Source of the DNA: Gastrolobium villosum
Lineage: Eukaryota; Streptophyta; Magnoliopsida; Fabales; Fabaceae
NCBI GenBank assembly: GCA_032173675.1
Contig: JAVKPL010005405.1
Span: 40,876-104,875, forward strand
DNA length: 64,000 nucleotides
Reading direction: 5' to 3'
How positions within the stretch are numbered: the first letter of the stretch is position 1; each line of letters starts with the position of its first letter. Below the pieces are notes generated by a model, which saw nothing but the letters and a program-made list of their open reading frames with translations, was not told the DNA's origin and did no database searches. Shown in pieces: positions 27,301 to 38,749 of this stretch. Both the position numbers and the translations under genes were made by a program.

Positions 27301-28118
27301 AGCTTGTTTGCCGTGGTGTGTCAGATCGCGGGTTCGAATCAGTCTCTTTGCAAAAAGCAGTGGAAAGACTGCCTAGAGTATTCCCTTTCCCAGATACTCA
27401 CGAAGTGAGTATTTGAACTGGGTCGGCCTTTATGTTACATACACAAGGACCACACAAGGAAACCACACACATATAGCAAAAATACATAATAATAATTAAG
27501 TGGCCATATGATCATTTTATAATTATATTATATTATAATATGTATAATGAACCTGCAAGAGGGAGGCAGAGAGGGCCATTTGTTGTAGTCCTTCAATGAC
27601 AAGGGAAGGTGATGAAGGTAATAGTAGTCACTCCAATCAAGAATAGCACCCTTCTCAATTCCAAGCCTGCTACCATACCCTTCATATGTTTTTGGCGAGT
27701 TTGCATATTTCTGTTTCACCTCCATGGGCAAGTGAAAGAACTGACGCCAAGTTTCCCTAGCCATGTCCATCAATTCAGGGCTAATCCCATGATTTACGAT
27801 TTGGAAGAAACCCCACTCATTGCAAGCCTCAGAGATTTGCTTTAGTGTTGAGGCTCGGGCATCTGGGTCATCACCATATAGAGATCCAAGTTCAATGATT
27901 GGGATGTTGGCATCAGCAGCATCAGAGCTTATGATTAATGGACGGTCAATAGGAGGCTTGATATACCTTTCAGGGATTGAATCTTTGCAGGTTTCGGACA
28001 AGGATTGAACACGGACTATTGGTTCGGGCCAATCTTGTGGGCTATTTTTTATCATATTTTCTCCAAGTTTATTATTAGTACTAGGCTTGATTTCTAAGGT
28101 ACTCTTCATCATCATCAT
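24353..28118 (-). CDS. JOX: jasmonate-induced oxygenase (jasmonic acid 12-hydroxylase)
   Basis: A cytosolic Fe(II)/2-oxoglutarate dioxygenase. The JOX/JAO family hydroxylates jasmonic acid to 12-OH-JA and so lowers active jasmonate. Three exons join in frame: 28118-27553, 27231-26901, 24601-24353 (1146 nt, 381 aa). The N-terminal DIOX_N region is about 70-175 (NIPIIELGSLYG, WGFFQIVNHG) and the 2OG-Fe domain about 228-330. Iron ligands are His254, Asp256 and His311. The 2OG-binding pair is Arg321 and Ser323 (RVS). The WPEPIVRVQSL N-terminus, YEGYGSRLG, CLRVNFYPKC and DEYRLFIRLRGP closely resemble Arabidopsis JOX2 as I recall it. Arg235 and Arg360 fall at the positions of its jasmonate-binding Arg225 and Arg350, with an offset of 10. 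The first of four consecutive Met codons is taken as start. The catalytic set is intact. Confidence 0.95.
24751..24867. repeat. direct repeat in JOX intron 2
   Basis: A block of about 46 bp starting AGCAAATATGCATTTAAG and containing TATTTCATGGTAGTGCTC occurs twice, about 70 bp apart, immediately before the large hairpin. Confidence 0.85.
24867..25075. repeat. long near-perfect inverted repeat in JOX intron 2
   Basis: Arms of about 75-80 bp (24867-24945 and about 24992-25075) are near-perfect reverse complements across GATATGCAAATAAGCACC, TAGTGAGTGCAT, TATTATTCCTTCCATGAAG and the purine run. They are separated by about 50 bp. Transcribed within the pre-mRNA, it would form a long double-stranded stem. 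It may be a MITE or a young inverted duplication. Confidence 0.85.
25300..26000. other. JOX intron 2 interior, possible LTR-type relic
   Basis: Less AT-rich sequence with GCTCTTATTTATAGG (TATA-like), a repeated AGGCTTATAGCC phrase (about 25659 and 25700) and a small inverted repeat around GTATATATACAG. It resembles retrotransposon LTR sequence in style, but no termini or primer site were found. Confidence 0.3.
27277..27430 (+). mobile_element. tRNA-derived SINE (family S1), copy 2, in JOX intron 1
   Basis: It starts AAGGGTCGGCTTCGCTCAAC, carries the B box GGTTCGAATC and ends GGGTCGGCCTT. It is flanked by a perfect 17-bp target duplication TATGTTACATACACAAG (27260-27276 and 27431-27447). It lies within JOX intron 1 (27232-27552), antisense to the gene. 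SINE plus one duplication account for 171 of the 321 intron bases. It is the same family as 5161-5313. Confidence 0.92.
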
Positions 28119-28294
28119 ATATATGTTACATATATGTCACAAAAGTACTATGAAACAATTAAGTTCATGATACGTGAGTGTCAGATAGAGAAAGAGAGAG
28201 AGAGGGATATGAGAGATCGATGGATTGGGAGTGAGACTTTAAATGGGGAAAAAAAGGGACATTGTGGTGTGGGGACTGAAATGGACATAAATGA

Positions 28295-28523
28295 AACGTG
28301 GTATTCATGGATTTTAATAGTTGTGAATGCTTTATAAGTTAAATCCAAGAGAAATATATGAGACAATTTAGTGGGGTTTATTTTTGCTAAGGTCGAGGTG
28401 GGGTGGGTGTCTTCTTTGAATTTCATATATATAAAAGATACAAACAAATTTAATGTGAATTTATCGGCATTTATTGGTTTCCCACTGTAGGAGACTAATC
28501 ATTTGAGCTGAGCAATACACGTG
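28295..28523. promoter_or_regulatory. G-box and T/G-box upstream of JOX
   Basis: CACGTG at 28518-28523 and AACGTG at 28295-28300 lie about 400 and 180 bp upstream of the JOX start. Both are established binding motifs of the jasmonate regulator MYC2, matching the known induction of JOX genes by jasmonate. A TATA-like TTATAAAG on the gene strand lies near 28330. Function here is inferred. Confidence 0.5.
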
Positions 28524-28599
28524 ATCTTTTATAACTCAAAACCTTTGTCCTTCCCCACTGTACCTAACACTTCGGGAGCAATTTACTCTCAATGTCAAA

Positions 28600-30060
28600 T
28601 TTAACATGATCTTATCATGTGGACGATCTTAATTATTAATAATTAAATTAATGGTGATAATTGTGTAATTTTTTATCTTTATATTTTTTCTCTTTACTCC
28701 TTTATCACCATTAACCTACCCATATATGGTTATGATTACCCCACATGACATGGTCATGTTAATTAACACATGAGAGGATCCACTCCCACACTTATTTTAC
28801 ATAAGATTTATCTTTTGGTCACATATGTACAAACTCTTTTTTTTACTGCGGTTTGATTAATGCAGTTCCAATTTTTAATTACTGGGATTGGCCCCAATGA
28901 TTAAAATTTAAAATTAAATAATAGATATAAAATTGAATAATACAAAATTAAAATTTAAAATTGGATATACCATATATATATATATATATATATATAAGGA
29001 GAGTCAAAATTATGTGTCACTAATTTTTTTAGAATATATCCTCACAAAAGGACAGGTTTATTTGTGAAAAAGTTGAGGAGAGGGTGATGATATACCGTGT
29101 GTGTATATATATATATATAAGGAGAGTTCATGTGTCACTCCCTTCTTCGAAATTTTACTGCGGTTCGATTAATGCAGTTCGATTGAAAGGGATTGGCCCC
29201 AATTTCAGCGTCGTGAACAAACTCAATTTTACTTCGGTTTGTATTATTGTATACCCTCTCTGATTGGCATCCAGAAAAAATTATGAGTGCAATAATAATC
29301 ATAAAAGCCACCAAGCGTCGTAGTCTTGCTTTCACTGTATGAAAATGTTAGAGGCTGGGATTTGAGTTGTCCAAACATGCTTCATGGGATTTTTACTAAA
29401 TTGTTACACACACATATATTATTTTTTTCAATTCTGTTCAATGTTTTATTGCGTGGGAATATGAAATTTTTTGTTCCCTAAAATTTTTAATGTATTTGAC
29501 ATGAAATTTGGCCATATTTATAGCTTCTCCACAATTTTTCCTTTATATACCCATTTATGTATCATTGTCAATGGTATTCCCTTCTTTTTTTTTTGATATA
29601 TTATTCCCTTCATTAATTTATAAATTATGATAAACAAAATTTTGAAATTAAGTGAATAAATTATTTATTTTATCCATAGTCTCACTAAATTTAGTTTAAT
29701 CTATACAATTTAAGACCATTTAAACTATAGAGAATAAATGGAGTCTTAAATCAGGACAATATTTTACATTAGCAAATCTACTCAGCCCAAGTTTTTCTCG
29801 TCCCCTCTATAAAGTTTTCTCTCCTCTTTGTGTTGCCTTGATCTTTCTTTCTTTCTTTTTTGATACATAGGTTTTTCCTTGATGGGGCTATTGCGAGTAT
29901 CTTTTGGTGACATCCCCCTCTCTCTCTCTTCATATATTTTTTTGTAATGTTTTATTCAAATCTTCTATATGGTATTCTTTTTTATAACCAATTTATTTGC
30001 TAATAATAATATCACACTGTCTACCACATTAACTGTACAGGAGCTACTATTGAAAAAAAA
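28600..30060. other. gene-free DNA with a diverged direct duplication
   Basis: ACTGCGGTTYGATTAATGCAG, then GGGATTGGCCCCAAT, occurs at about 28847-28900 and 29157-29205. Two copies of the head of the array monomer from 42-57 kb occur here (TATATAAGGAGAGT, then ATGTGTCACT), at 28994-29030 and 29117-29145. No gene. Confidence 0.55.
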
Positions 30061-30069
30061 ACTACATAT

Positions 30070-30302
30070 ATATATGGGAAAAATATTTCTACAGCCACTT
30101 TAGATAAGTTTGTCTACAGTTACTCCTTTTTCACTAAGTATGACCGATCATACATTAAAATTGCATTTTCTCTCCCCGCCCCGTCAGCGAGGAAAGAGAA
30201 AAAAAGAACAGTTTTATATTATAACTAAGTATAATCGGTCATACTTAGTTAAAAAGGGTAGCTACAGACAAGCTTATCTAATTGGTTGTAGAAACACGTT
30301 TT

Positions 30303-30355
<53 letters not shown>

Positions 30356-30507
30356 ATTTGCATCTATCATTTCACATGACAAAATTTTTTTCCTACACAC
30401 ACAACTTTTTGTGGGGCCCGCATTTAAAAAAAAAGAAACTAATGCACGCAAAACGAATCTCTATAACATTACACAATCGCTTTTCCTACAACATAACTCT
30501 TATAAAA

Positions 30508-30550
<43 letters not shown>
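30070..30550. mobile_element. foldback element and MITE M1 copy 2 between (TA)n tracts
   Basis: 30075-30303 is an inverted-repeat segment (TTTCTACAGCCACTTTAG on the left, GATAAGCTTGTCTG-type sequence on the right strand, and ACTAAGTATGACCGATCATA against TATAATCGGTCATACTTAGT). A TA run spans 30305-30352. Then 30357-30508 is the reverse complement of the element at about 4680-4855, followed by a second TA run at 30511-30550. Confidence 0.65.
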
Positions 30551-30552
<2 letters not shown>

Positions 30553-30848
30553 ATCTGGTCCAGAGATATGGGCTATGAAGTATAATAGAAGGTACTTGCA
30601 AAATACTTAACGCTCAAGTTAATGATTGAGTAAATGTGTATCGATAACATGGAGAAGATGAATATAAGTGGATATTTGCCTCTCTATTTATAGTGCATGA
30701 CATAATTTGCTTGTAGTCTCAACAATTCACCTTTGTGTGGCGATTTACTTGATTTGTGTTCTTATTGATTCATTTGGGTGGTCCTTATAGTCTCTTTACA
30801 GATTATGCCTCTTGGTGAATTACATTATTGAAATTAATGGTGTTTTCA

Positions 30849-32400
30849 TGCCCCGTGTAACATGCCGTTGTCCACCGGTGTTGTTATCATTAATAATGAT
30901 ATTAAGCGCAGTTACAATCACAAAAGTTTATTTATAAAATACGGGTAAACTTTTTTCATTCATTACGCAACATTCAAAATCATTTAAGTGTAATAACTAA
31001 AAGCTGTGACTGTAACAGTGACACATTGCGGAAGACTTATTTCAACTATTGACATAATTTATTTTCACTTATTATTAGACTCACAAGGTTCCCATAAACC
31101 CCTTAAATTAATCACTACTTTATACGTTTCCTACCTATCCGAACCAAATCCGGAACAGATGGCTCAACACTACGAAATTACACAACACGTAAAAATCCTG
31201 CACATTGGCGCCAACCAGCGCCACCCCACTGCCATTTTTTGCAAATTTCGTATCTTTTCTCTGCACCATGGCGCCAGAACACCACTGTCAAATTTTAACT
31301 TTCAGCCCCCTGCACTTGTGCAGGGGCCACTCCAGGGGCCGAGTTCCCGACATTCTACTACCCCATTTCTAACTCCGATTAACCTCAAATTTAGACACAA
31401 CATAGAGGGTAACACCATCTTCAAAATAGTGTAAGGTCTAACCCTATTGGACCATAGCGGAGGGAGATACGTTCTCCCAAACTTTGTTAAAAACATGCCA
31501 ATTTCCCGAAAATTGGCCAGAATTCCCTTTGTTTTTACAACAATCCCCAATTGCCAATGCAACCTAAATACATAAGGTATATAAAATCAAATGGGTGGCA
31601 CACACAAGGACCAACAACGCCTTGAGGCACTTACAACCCATCACAGTCCAGTTACATGCATAATATTCATTATGTTTCAATCACCAAAGTCCTATTTCAT
31701 GCTCTTATTAACCATACAAATAATCAATTCATAAATTAGGCTTAGAGCCCTTTACATTACATTTACATGCTTACAATAAATCATAGGTGGCTATGGACAG
31801 ATCCCATGCTCACACATAATATACATATACATCAAAGGCACAACTATACCTCAATCTTGAAAGACTTACATATATATATGAATTTAAAAAAACATGGCAA
31901 TTATTAAAATGCAACATGTTCAAAACCTAAGTCCAAAATATGATGCACTATGCTAGGTGTATCCCACAAAATCTTCTAACATATTGTGCCCTCCATATGC
32001 ACCTCATGCTCCACTCTTCCAGGCTCAACCTAACCTGAAATGATGTCCCCAAACGCGGGGTGAGATATACAAATATATCTCAGTAAACCAAGGGTACTGG
32101 AGGATCACTCCACCCCGTTGCTCACTCAGTGTGCAACATATAACAAAGTATGACATACAATATCACAACAACTGGGCACAATCCAAAAACATCCACAGCT
32201 GGATTACGTTCAAGGACCCCATCGTATAACTCCCAGAATCTTCCTGGTGCCTCTCCCATGGTTGAGATGACAATATCAAAACCATATATATATCGTGGGG
32301 ACATACCCCGATTCACATTTAACTTGGTCAAACATAATGCATTTAATTTACGAAAACATCATGGCATAAATATAAGTGGCCAATACACCAAGCAATTTCC
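30849..32400 (-). mobile_element. LTR-retrotransposon fragment or solo LTR (approximate limits)
   Basis: Read on the minus strand it contains TTACTGAGATATATTTG, then ATCTCACCCCGCGTTTGGG, then TTTCAGGTTAGG. The same order of motifs occurs on the plus strand at about 53170-53240. This layout, with a higher GC content than the surroundings and no open protein domain, suggests an LTR of a Ty3/gypsy-type element. No integrase, reverse transcriptase or primer site is present here. Confidence 0.4.
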
Positions 32401-32639
32401 GCTTAATTAAGGGTGAAAGTGGGTCAGGTCGGCATACAGGGGCCTACGGCCTAACCTACATCCGGCCGAGTGGTTTGGCCTATTATATATAGTCAAATAG
32501 AACAGGTCTGGACTTTTAAAGAAACTTATTTAGAAAGTATGTGATAGCCTTTTTTTACATACCGAGCCTATAAGCCTACAGGCCGGCCTATATCATATTA
32601 TTTATTTTAAATTAAATAAAAAAATATTATACATAGTAG

Positions 32640-32760
32640 TACCAAATGGTGATAATTCAGTTGGTACATGTGAACTAAGTAGGTGGTCGAAGGACTTAGA
32701 TTCGTTCCTTCACCAATAATATCTTTGAGAGTAACACAAGATCTATACCAATCTCTACAG
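32640..32760 (+). mobile_element. possible tRNA-derived SINE relic
   Basis: GTGATAATTCAGTTGGTACATG resembles a tRNA D-arm/A box, and AGATTCGTTCC a degenerate B box at suitable spacing. No clear tail or target duplication. Confidence 0.3.
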
Positions 32761-33399
32761 TACCATCAGAATCAACATTTATTGATGCCTATCATTCTAG
32801 TTTGGCTGATGATACCATCCAAGCTTTAATATACGATGGAGATTGGCTACACAATAGGTATGACTTGAAGAAAAAACAAAAGTTATAAATTTAATCAATT
32901 GAAATTATTTTATAATTTAATTATATTCGATAAATTTTAATAAAAATTTGGTTTTATTTTTTATTTAGGAGGAACCAACATCTCAACATGTGAGATTGCA
33001 TATATGAATCTATTAAAATATTTTTTGTTTCTTAATCTTATTTTTTTGTTTCTATTCTTTATTCTTGTTTTTTGTTTTCTACAATTTACAAATTGTTTGC
33101 CAACTTATGTAATCTTGGTATTGTATTTATAGGGAGAGAAGATGAAGAGAAGTTTTTGGCATGACAACCTTTCCACATTTGTTTTCAACATTTACAAATT
33201 ACCTGTGTGCATGACAACCTTTCCGAAATTAATTCTTTTTTAATTTCTGTTCCCGGGAACAAAAATGGATAGGAAACTCGTTTGGTAAAATCGATTTATT
33301 TTTTTGGGAAAATAGTTTGGTAAAACCAATTTAATTTTTGTGCTGGGGAATAAAAAAATAATAATAAAATTTATGTTTTTTTGTTCCCGAACACAAAAT

Positions 33400-34130
33400 G
33401 AGAAACACTTATCCCCTCAATCACTCTTCACCTCTACCATCATCATCACCAGCATTGTACCACTTGTGTTGTCGTCACCACCCATCCCCACCACGATGCC
33501 ACTGCCACCATTACCACCACCTCCACCCATCACCACCACAACTACCACCATCATCACCACCACCACTACCGCCATCAACCACCACCACCATCATCACAAC
33601 CATTGCCTTCACCGCCACCATCACCATTACACGCCACTGCCACCACCTCATCGCCATCACTACCACCACCATGACGCCACCACTACCATCACCACCATGT
33701 CACTAACCACCATTATCATTGTCGCAACAACTACCGTCACCACCACCGTCGTCACCGCCGCTACCACCACCACCATCGTCACAACCATTACCGTCACCAC
33801 CACCATCGCCACCATTACACCACCCCCGCCACTATCACCACTACCGCCATCGCCACCACTACCACCACCACCACTGCCACCACCACCACCACCATGATGC
33901 CTTCACAACCACCACCACCATGCCACTGCTACCATTGTTGCCGCCACCAACCACCATACCCACCACCATTGTTGCAACTACTTCCATCACCTCCACCCCA
34001 CCACTACCACTGCCGCCACCACCATCGCCACATCCACTGCCGTCACAACCACCACCACTATCTTCACCACGTCACTGCCACCACCACTACTGTACCGCCG
34101 CCGACGCCACCACCACAACCACACCTTATG
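33400..34130. repeat. CCA/CAT-rich low-complexity island
   Basis: About 700 bp is built almost wholly of CCACCA, CATCAC and ACCGCC-type trinucleotides with a strong C over G strand bias. The Thr/Pro/His open frames across it follow from the repeat and are not taken as genes. It is flanked by T/A-rich segments with TTTGGTAAAA and TATCAAACAC phrases, which suggests it lies inside a MITE-like element. Confidence 0.85.
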
Positions 34131-34476
34131 GAGAGGAAAATGATGATCCAGATTTTTTTATTTTTATTTAATAGTAATTATTTTTTATTATATTATTTGT
34201 TGTGTTATCAAACACAATTCTCATTCTCGGAATAAAAATAGAATATGTTATCAAACACATTTTTTTCTCAGAAACTGTTCAAAGGTACAGAAATAGAAAA
34301 GAATTATTTCTTTTCAGAAACACTGCTAGGCAATAGAATGATTGTCATGATCGAAAAATAAAATATTTGCAAATTTTAGTATCCAGATAGCTTTTACAAC
34401 TAAAAAAATATTTTGTAATTATTATTTATTAAGACCGAACCAAATGAAATGTTCCACTTATAAAAATAGGAGGAAA

Positions 34477-34647
34477 CATGGTAGTTAAAATTCCGACTAA
34501 AATATGTGATTTTATGATTTTTTTTAATCAAAAAGTTTTCATCAAAATTCCAAATGCTTTTATGATTTTTTTACGTTAGGATTTTACGTTTTACAATTTT
34601 TTATCCTCCTTCCGATTTTAGTTAAAATCCTGATTTTAACTACCATG
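34477..34647. mobile_element. MITE family M2, copy 1
   Basis: Terminal inverted repeats are CATGGTAGTTAAAAT on the left and TTTTAACTACCATG on the right, 171 bp in all. Flanks GGAGGAAA and AGAGGAAA differ at one base, fitting an 8-bp hAT-type target duplication. A second copy lies at 35246-35427. Confidence 0.75.
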
Positions 34648-35245
34648 AGAGGAAAAAAGCATCTAATGTTACTTTAGATAACTTTGTCTAATGTTCACCA
34701 AAATGAATCATTTTTTGTTGGGAAATTTTAAAAAATTATAATGATAAAAACTATTATAACCCTGAAATAAATTAAAATTATTTTTACCAAAAAAATAAAT
34801 AAAAAATCAAAATTACAAACCATGATTTCCATACTAAAATTATGTCGTTTCGGTAAACATCAGATAAAGTTATATAAAGTAACTTTAGAAAAAATGAACC
34901 CATAAAATATTATACTTAAAAACTGTTTTTTTTTTCTTTTCTTTTTCATAAACCTATCAATATCATATGCAAATTCACCAACAAATGCTATGTGGGAATT
35001 TTTGTGCATAGTGATGATATTTTTGAGGAAGAAATATCAAGATATTATTAACAGAATAAGTAAGCTTGCTATAATATAATAATAAGATTTTTCTTTTCTA
35101 AAAAAAAAAATTCACTGATAAGAACGAAATAACATAAATTAGTCAAGTAGTTACGAGACTAATAATAAGATGATGACTAACAAGAATAAACCAATGTCGC
35201 AACCAAAACAGAGGAGATAGGAGAGAAAACAAATATCATCGTAAC

Positions 35246-35427
35246 CATGATACTTAAAATTCCAATTTAAATCTGCGATTTTATGATTTTTTTAATTAAA
35301 ATGATTTCATCAAAATTTCAAATGCTTTTATGATTTTTTATAATTTTTTTTACGTTAAAATTTTACGTTTTATAATTTTTTTTATCCCCTTTCAATTTTA
35401 GATAAAATACCAATTTTAACTACCATG
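35246..35427. mobile_element. MITE family M2, copy 2
   Basis: It begins CATGATACTTAAAATTCC and ends TTTTAACTACCATG. The interior matches copy 1 (GATTTTATGATTTTTTT, CAAATGCTTTTATGATTTTT, TTTTACGTTTTA). The left terminus is more diverged than the right. Confidence 0.7.
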
Positions 35428-35624
35428 ATCGGAACCCAATACGGAAATGAAAATGAAAATTTGCACAAAATGAATTCTTTTGTAATAAAAGTATCATATT
35501 TTGATATGTTGTGTGGCTTGACTCACTGATATCTTAAACGAGCAAAATAAAACAAAAAAACACCAAAACAGTGAACACTTTCTTCGAAATTATCAACCCA
35601 ATCCCTCTTAGCACGTATTTTAAA

Positions 35625-35720
35625 TGGGTTGGACTATCACTATGGCAGCTGTTGTTGGAGGACAACACTATAATGGTCCAGGTTCGAATGCTGGTAGAGA
35701 ACCAAAAAAAAAATAAAAAC
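35625..35720 (+). mobile_element. possible tRNA-derived SINE with A-tail
   Basis: A tRNA-like segment includes the B box GGTTCGAATGC and ends in AGAACC followed by a run of A. GGGTTG occurs just inside the left edge and again after the A-run, a possible short target duplication. Confidence 0.4.
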
Positions 35721-35729
35721 GGGTTGTGG

Positions 35730-37810
35730 ACTATATTGGCCTAGGCTAGGGAAGGAAAATATTTTATATGGTCCAAAAGATTTTTGGTGCTCTTTCTCAT
35801 AACATTAATTTTTTCTTTTTCTTTTTTATCCTTGTTATTTTTTTCTCTTTTCTAATCTTACCTTTCTATTTACACTAAGGGACCACCTAAAAATGATGGT
35901 CCCAGTCCACATTAAATAATCTCCTAGGGGACTGCACTATTTTAGCCTACCAATCAACGGGCTGGCCCAAAACTCCGTGACTTTTTTGGGGGGCAGTTTT
36001 TCCCCTTTTAAAGTACAGCCTACAACTTATATATTTTAAAAAACGCCCAACAAGCGAATTGCGGGCTGGCCTGCAAGTCTGCGGACATCAACTCATTTAG
36101 ATGCAGGTTAAAGTGAGTGTAATTTACTAAATTATGATCGATTAGTTGATATCATAAAATTGAATAGGTGTGAAAGTATATTTTTGATTCTTTTTAATAT
36201 TATTTTTGAGAGAGGCTTAAAGTCTTACTCTCGTGACCCCGTCCTGAATTAACCTAGTCACGAAGCGATAAACCAATTGAAATATCTTAGGGAAAAAATG
36301 ACTGTGACTTTGGATTTATATTAAAATCGACCTATAAAATCCTTAATTCTAATATACTTGGGTTCGGGTCGGAGTTAAACTGTAATCCATTTACCCAGTT
36401 ATAAGTGCGATAAAACTTTTAAGATAATTCAAGCTTTTAGATGACTTTTTTTTTTCTTCTTCTTCTCAAATAGTTAGTATCTTTTAGAATACCACCGCCC
36501 AATTTCCAGAACATTTTATCTTCTTATTTCTGCTTTGGTTCATAAAAAATTGTTTTATATACATAGAAAATTATTTAGCACGTCATTTATATGTGTTGAC
36601 TAGTATACGGGATAATCTCTTACATTTAATTTATATTTTAAAAGATTAAAAAAAAAAACACTAAGCTCCTTTAAAATTTGACTCGAACATTTTTTAAAAA
36701 ATATCACATGCATCAATAAACATGTACATCTCATTTTCCTTTTGTCATCAAAGTCTGTTTCTGTTTGTACGGTTCAAAAGTGTTCAAATTTGACTAATAT
36801 AATATAGTACCTGAATGAAATAATTTATTTTTGGAGCCATTAGATTGGAATTTGGATACTTTATGGAGAGTGAGTAAAGATAGAAGAATAGAGATAAAAA
36901 ATCATGGATTTATGAACCTGTAAGTAGTAGTACTATGACTACGTCAAAGATGTGGTTCTGCTTTTACCAAGTGCTACTCTAATGTGAGAGGAAGCAGTTT
37001 TCAATCTATAGTGGAAGTTTGACTCAGAAACATATCCTATTGTCTATCATCACCCAACTGCGACCCACTCAGACAAGCACTCAACAATCAAAACATTATA
37101 GAATTGAAAGAACCAAATACAGAGAAAACGCGTTCAAACTATTAATAGGTTGAACTCCCATACCCATTCTCTTGTGGTCCCTCCTTTGCTCCCACATTCT
37201 TCCACTCTCCATTATTATCATTTTTATTAATATTATTTTAATTATTAAATTAAAGATATCCCAGAGTTGGAAGAAAATCTAACAATATAAAAAGTAGCAA
37301 AACTACTAATTGATCATTCCAATGACATGGTCAGTTAATCATCTTGAATGATCAATGCTGCTAAAAGAGCATTGATTATGATTTTCACTTTTAATTTCAT
37401 TTCGTTTATTATTCTTTCATTTGACAGTCCCAAATTAAAAAAAAAAAGAGATAAATTGGTTGAGACTTCAGAGTATTATAACTTTCTGATAATGAAATAC
37501 AATAGTGGTTACTTATTGCTCAACACACTTTATAAACAAAGAGAAAATTAATACATTGATAAAAATATAATTTTTCATCGTTAATTCATGTCATATCACT
37601 AATCTTATATGTTTTATTGATAATCTCATTCATGAAAGAAGTAATGCTTTTAAGTGTTGGGGAAACTACCCAACAAAATACCATATATTCATCAAAAACT
37701 AAAAAGTCGGATACAATGATCTTCTTTGAAAATGGTCACTTAAAAAATGATTGCTCATGTTAAAAACTTACCATCTTAGCAACTTCTTCAAAAGCTTGAA
37801 TTTTTAATAC
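35730..37810. other. gene-free AT-rich DNA
   Basis: I see a GC-richer relic at about 35940-36110 (GGGCTGGCC phrases, hAT-like) and otherwise no gene, RNA gene or clear repeat. Confidence 0.5.
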
Positions 37811-37813
37811 TAA

Positions 37814-38142
37814 TGTTGAGATCTGTAGTCCCACATTGGTTGGAAAAGTCACTAATGTGGAGTTTATAAGGACTTGGGCACTCTTTCCCTTAGAGCTAGC
37901 TTTTAGGTGGTGTATCCTAAGGTTCTTTACATGGTATCAGAGCCTCGTGTCTTGGTCCTGGGTTTAAATCTTGCCGCCCCCACAGCGGAATTTCTAAGCA
38001 CAAAAGGTAATGTGCATTGTCCACCCTTCAAGTTCAGTGGGTTCTCGTGAGGGGGCGTGTTGAGATGGGTAGTCCACATTAGTTGGAAGAGCCACTAATG
38101 TGGAGTTTATAAGAATGGTGGTGTATCCCAAGATTCTTTACA
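37814..38142 (+). mobile_element. TRIM (miniature LTR retrotransposon)
   Basis: The left LTR is 37814-37931 and the right LTR 38058-38142. Both start TGTTGAGAT and end TTCTTTACA. The right one lacks about 33 bp of the left. The primer binding site TGGTATCAGAGC (37932-37943), complementary to initiator Met tRNA, directly follows the left LTR. A purine tract GTGAGGGGGCG precedes the right LTR. Flanks ACTAA and ACTAG fit a 5-bp target duplication with one change. The interior (about 125 bp) has no coding capacity, which defines a TRIM. It is about 1.3 kb upstream of the CCCH gene start. Confidence 0.88.
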
Positions 38143-38536
38143 ACTAGTTTTGGTGCTCCAATCTCATGATCTTTTCATTCAAGAGGTGATAAGAGCTGAT
38201 ATTTGGATAAAAAATTAATTTTTTATTTTTTCTCTTTCTTTATTAACTATATGATTTTGATTGGTCTGAACTACTAAGTAAATAGTGATCCAAACCAATG
38301 AAATTCTTCTCATTTCTGACCAACAGAACGGGCCAAAATTGACATACATAATTAATGAAAAGAATTTTGGATATTTTAATTTGAACTTTAAACTCAGAAG
38401 ATTTCTTCAGTTGGGGGGAATTGCAAATTAATATTAAAAAAATAAAAATAAAATAAAAAAAGACAGAAAAAGTAAGAAAGAAAAGAACTGGGGAGCGCAC
38501 TAGCGCGTAGGCAAAAAGATTCACAACTCAAAAGTG

Positions 38537-38749
38537 CACGTGAGAGTTAACCACCCGTTGAGCCTCCCTGAGGGGATATTGGACCGCGCTATCGATGGTG
38601 GGGTCCATGCTCAATTTGAGTTTCATTTCAATCTCAATTTGAGTTTCATTTACATGAACATTTACGAAGATAGATAGATAGAGAGACATGAAGCAAACGC
38701 ACGCTGTATGTGGGGCCCTAGCTTTGGCATTGAATAATTGACTTTGACC
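38537..38749. promoter_or_regulatory. G-box and tandem W-boxes upstream of the CCCH gene
   Basis: CACGTG is at 38537-38542, and two adjacent W-box cores, TTGACT and TTGACC, are at 38738-38749. They lie 100-320 bp upstream of the inferred transcription start. A TATA-like ATAATAAAAGG is at about 38847-38857. W-boxes bind WRKY factors, in keeping with the stress induction known for this CCCH family. Confidence 0.5.

Noticed and set aside
28181..28447. Open frame upstream of JOX on the same strand
   Set aside because: It is in the 5' leader/promoter region, is Ser/Phe-rich from CT-rich sequence, and is not in frame with any acceptor of the gene.
31006..31562. Open frames on both strands around 31.0-31.6 kb
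   Set aside because: The segment looks like non-coding LTR sequence, the two frames overlap on opposite strands, and neither shows a retrotransposon or cellular domain.
33340..34235. Thr/Pro/His-rich open frames in three overlapping frames
   Set aside because: They follow from the CCA/CAT low-complexity repeat. All frames stay open for the same reason, and there is no domain or splice support.
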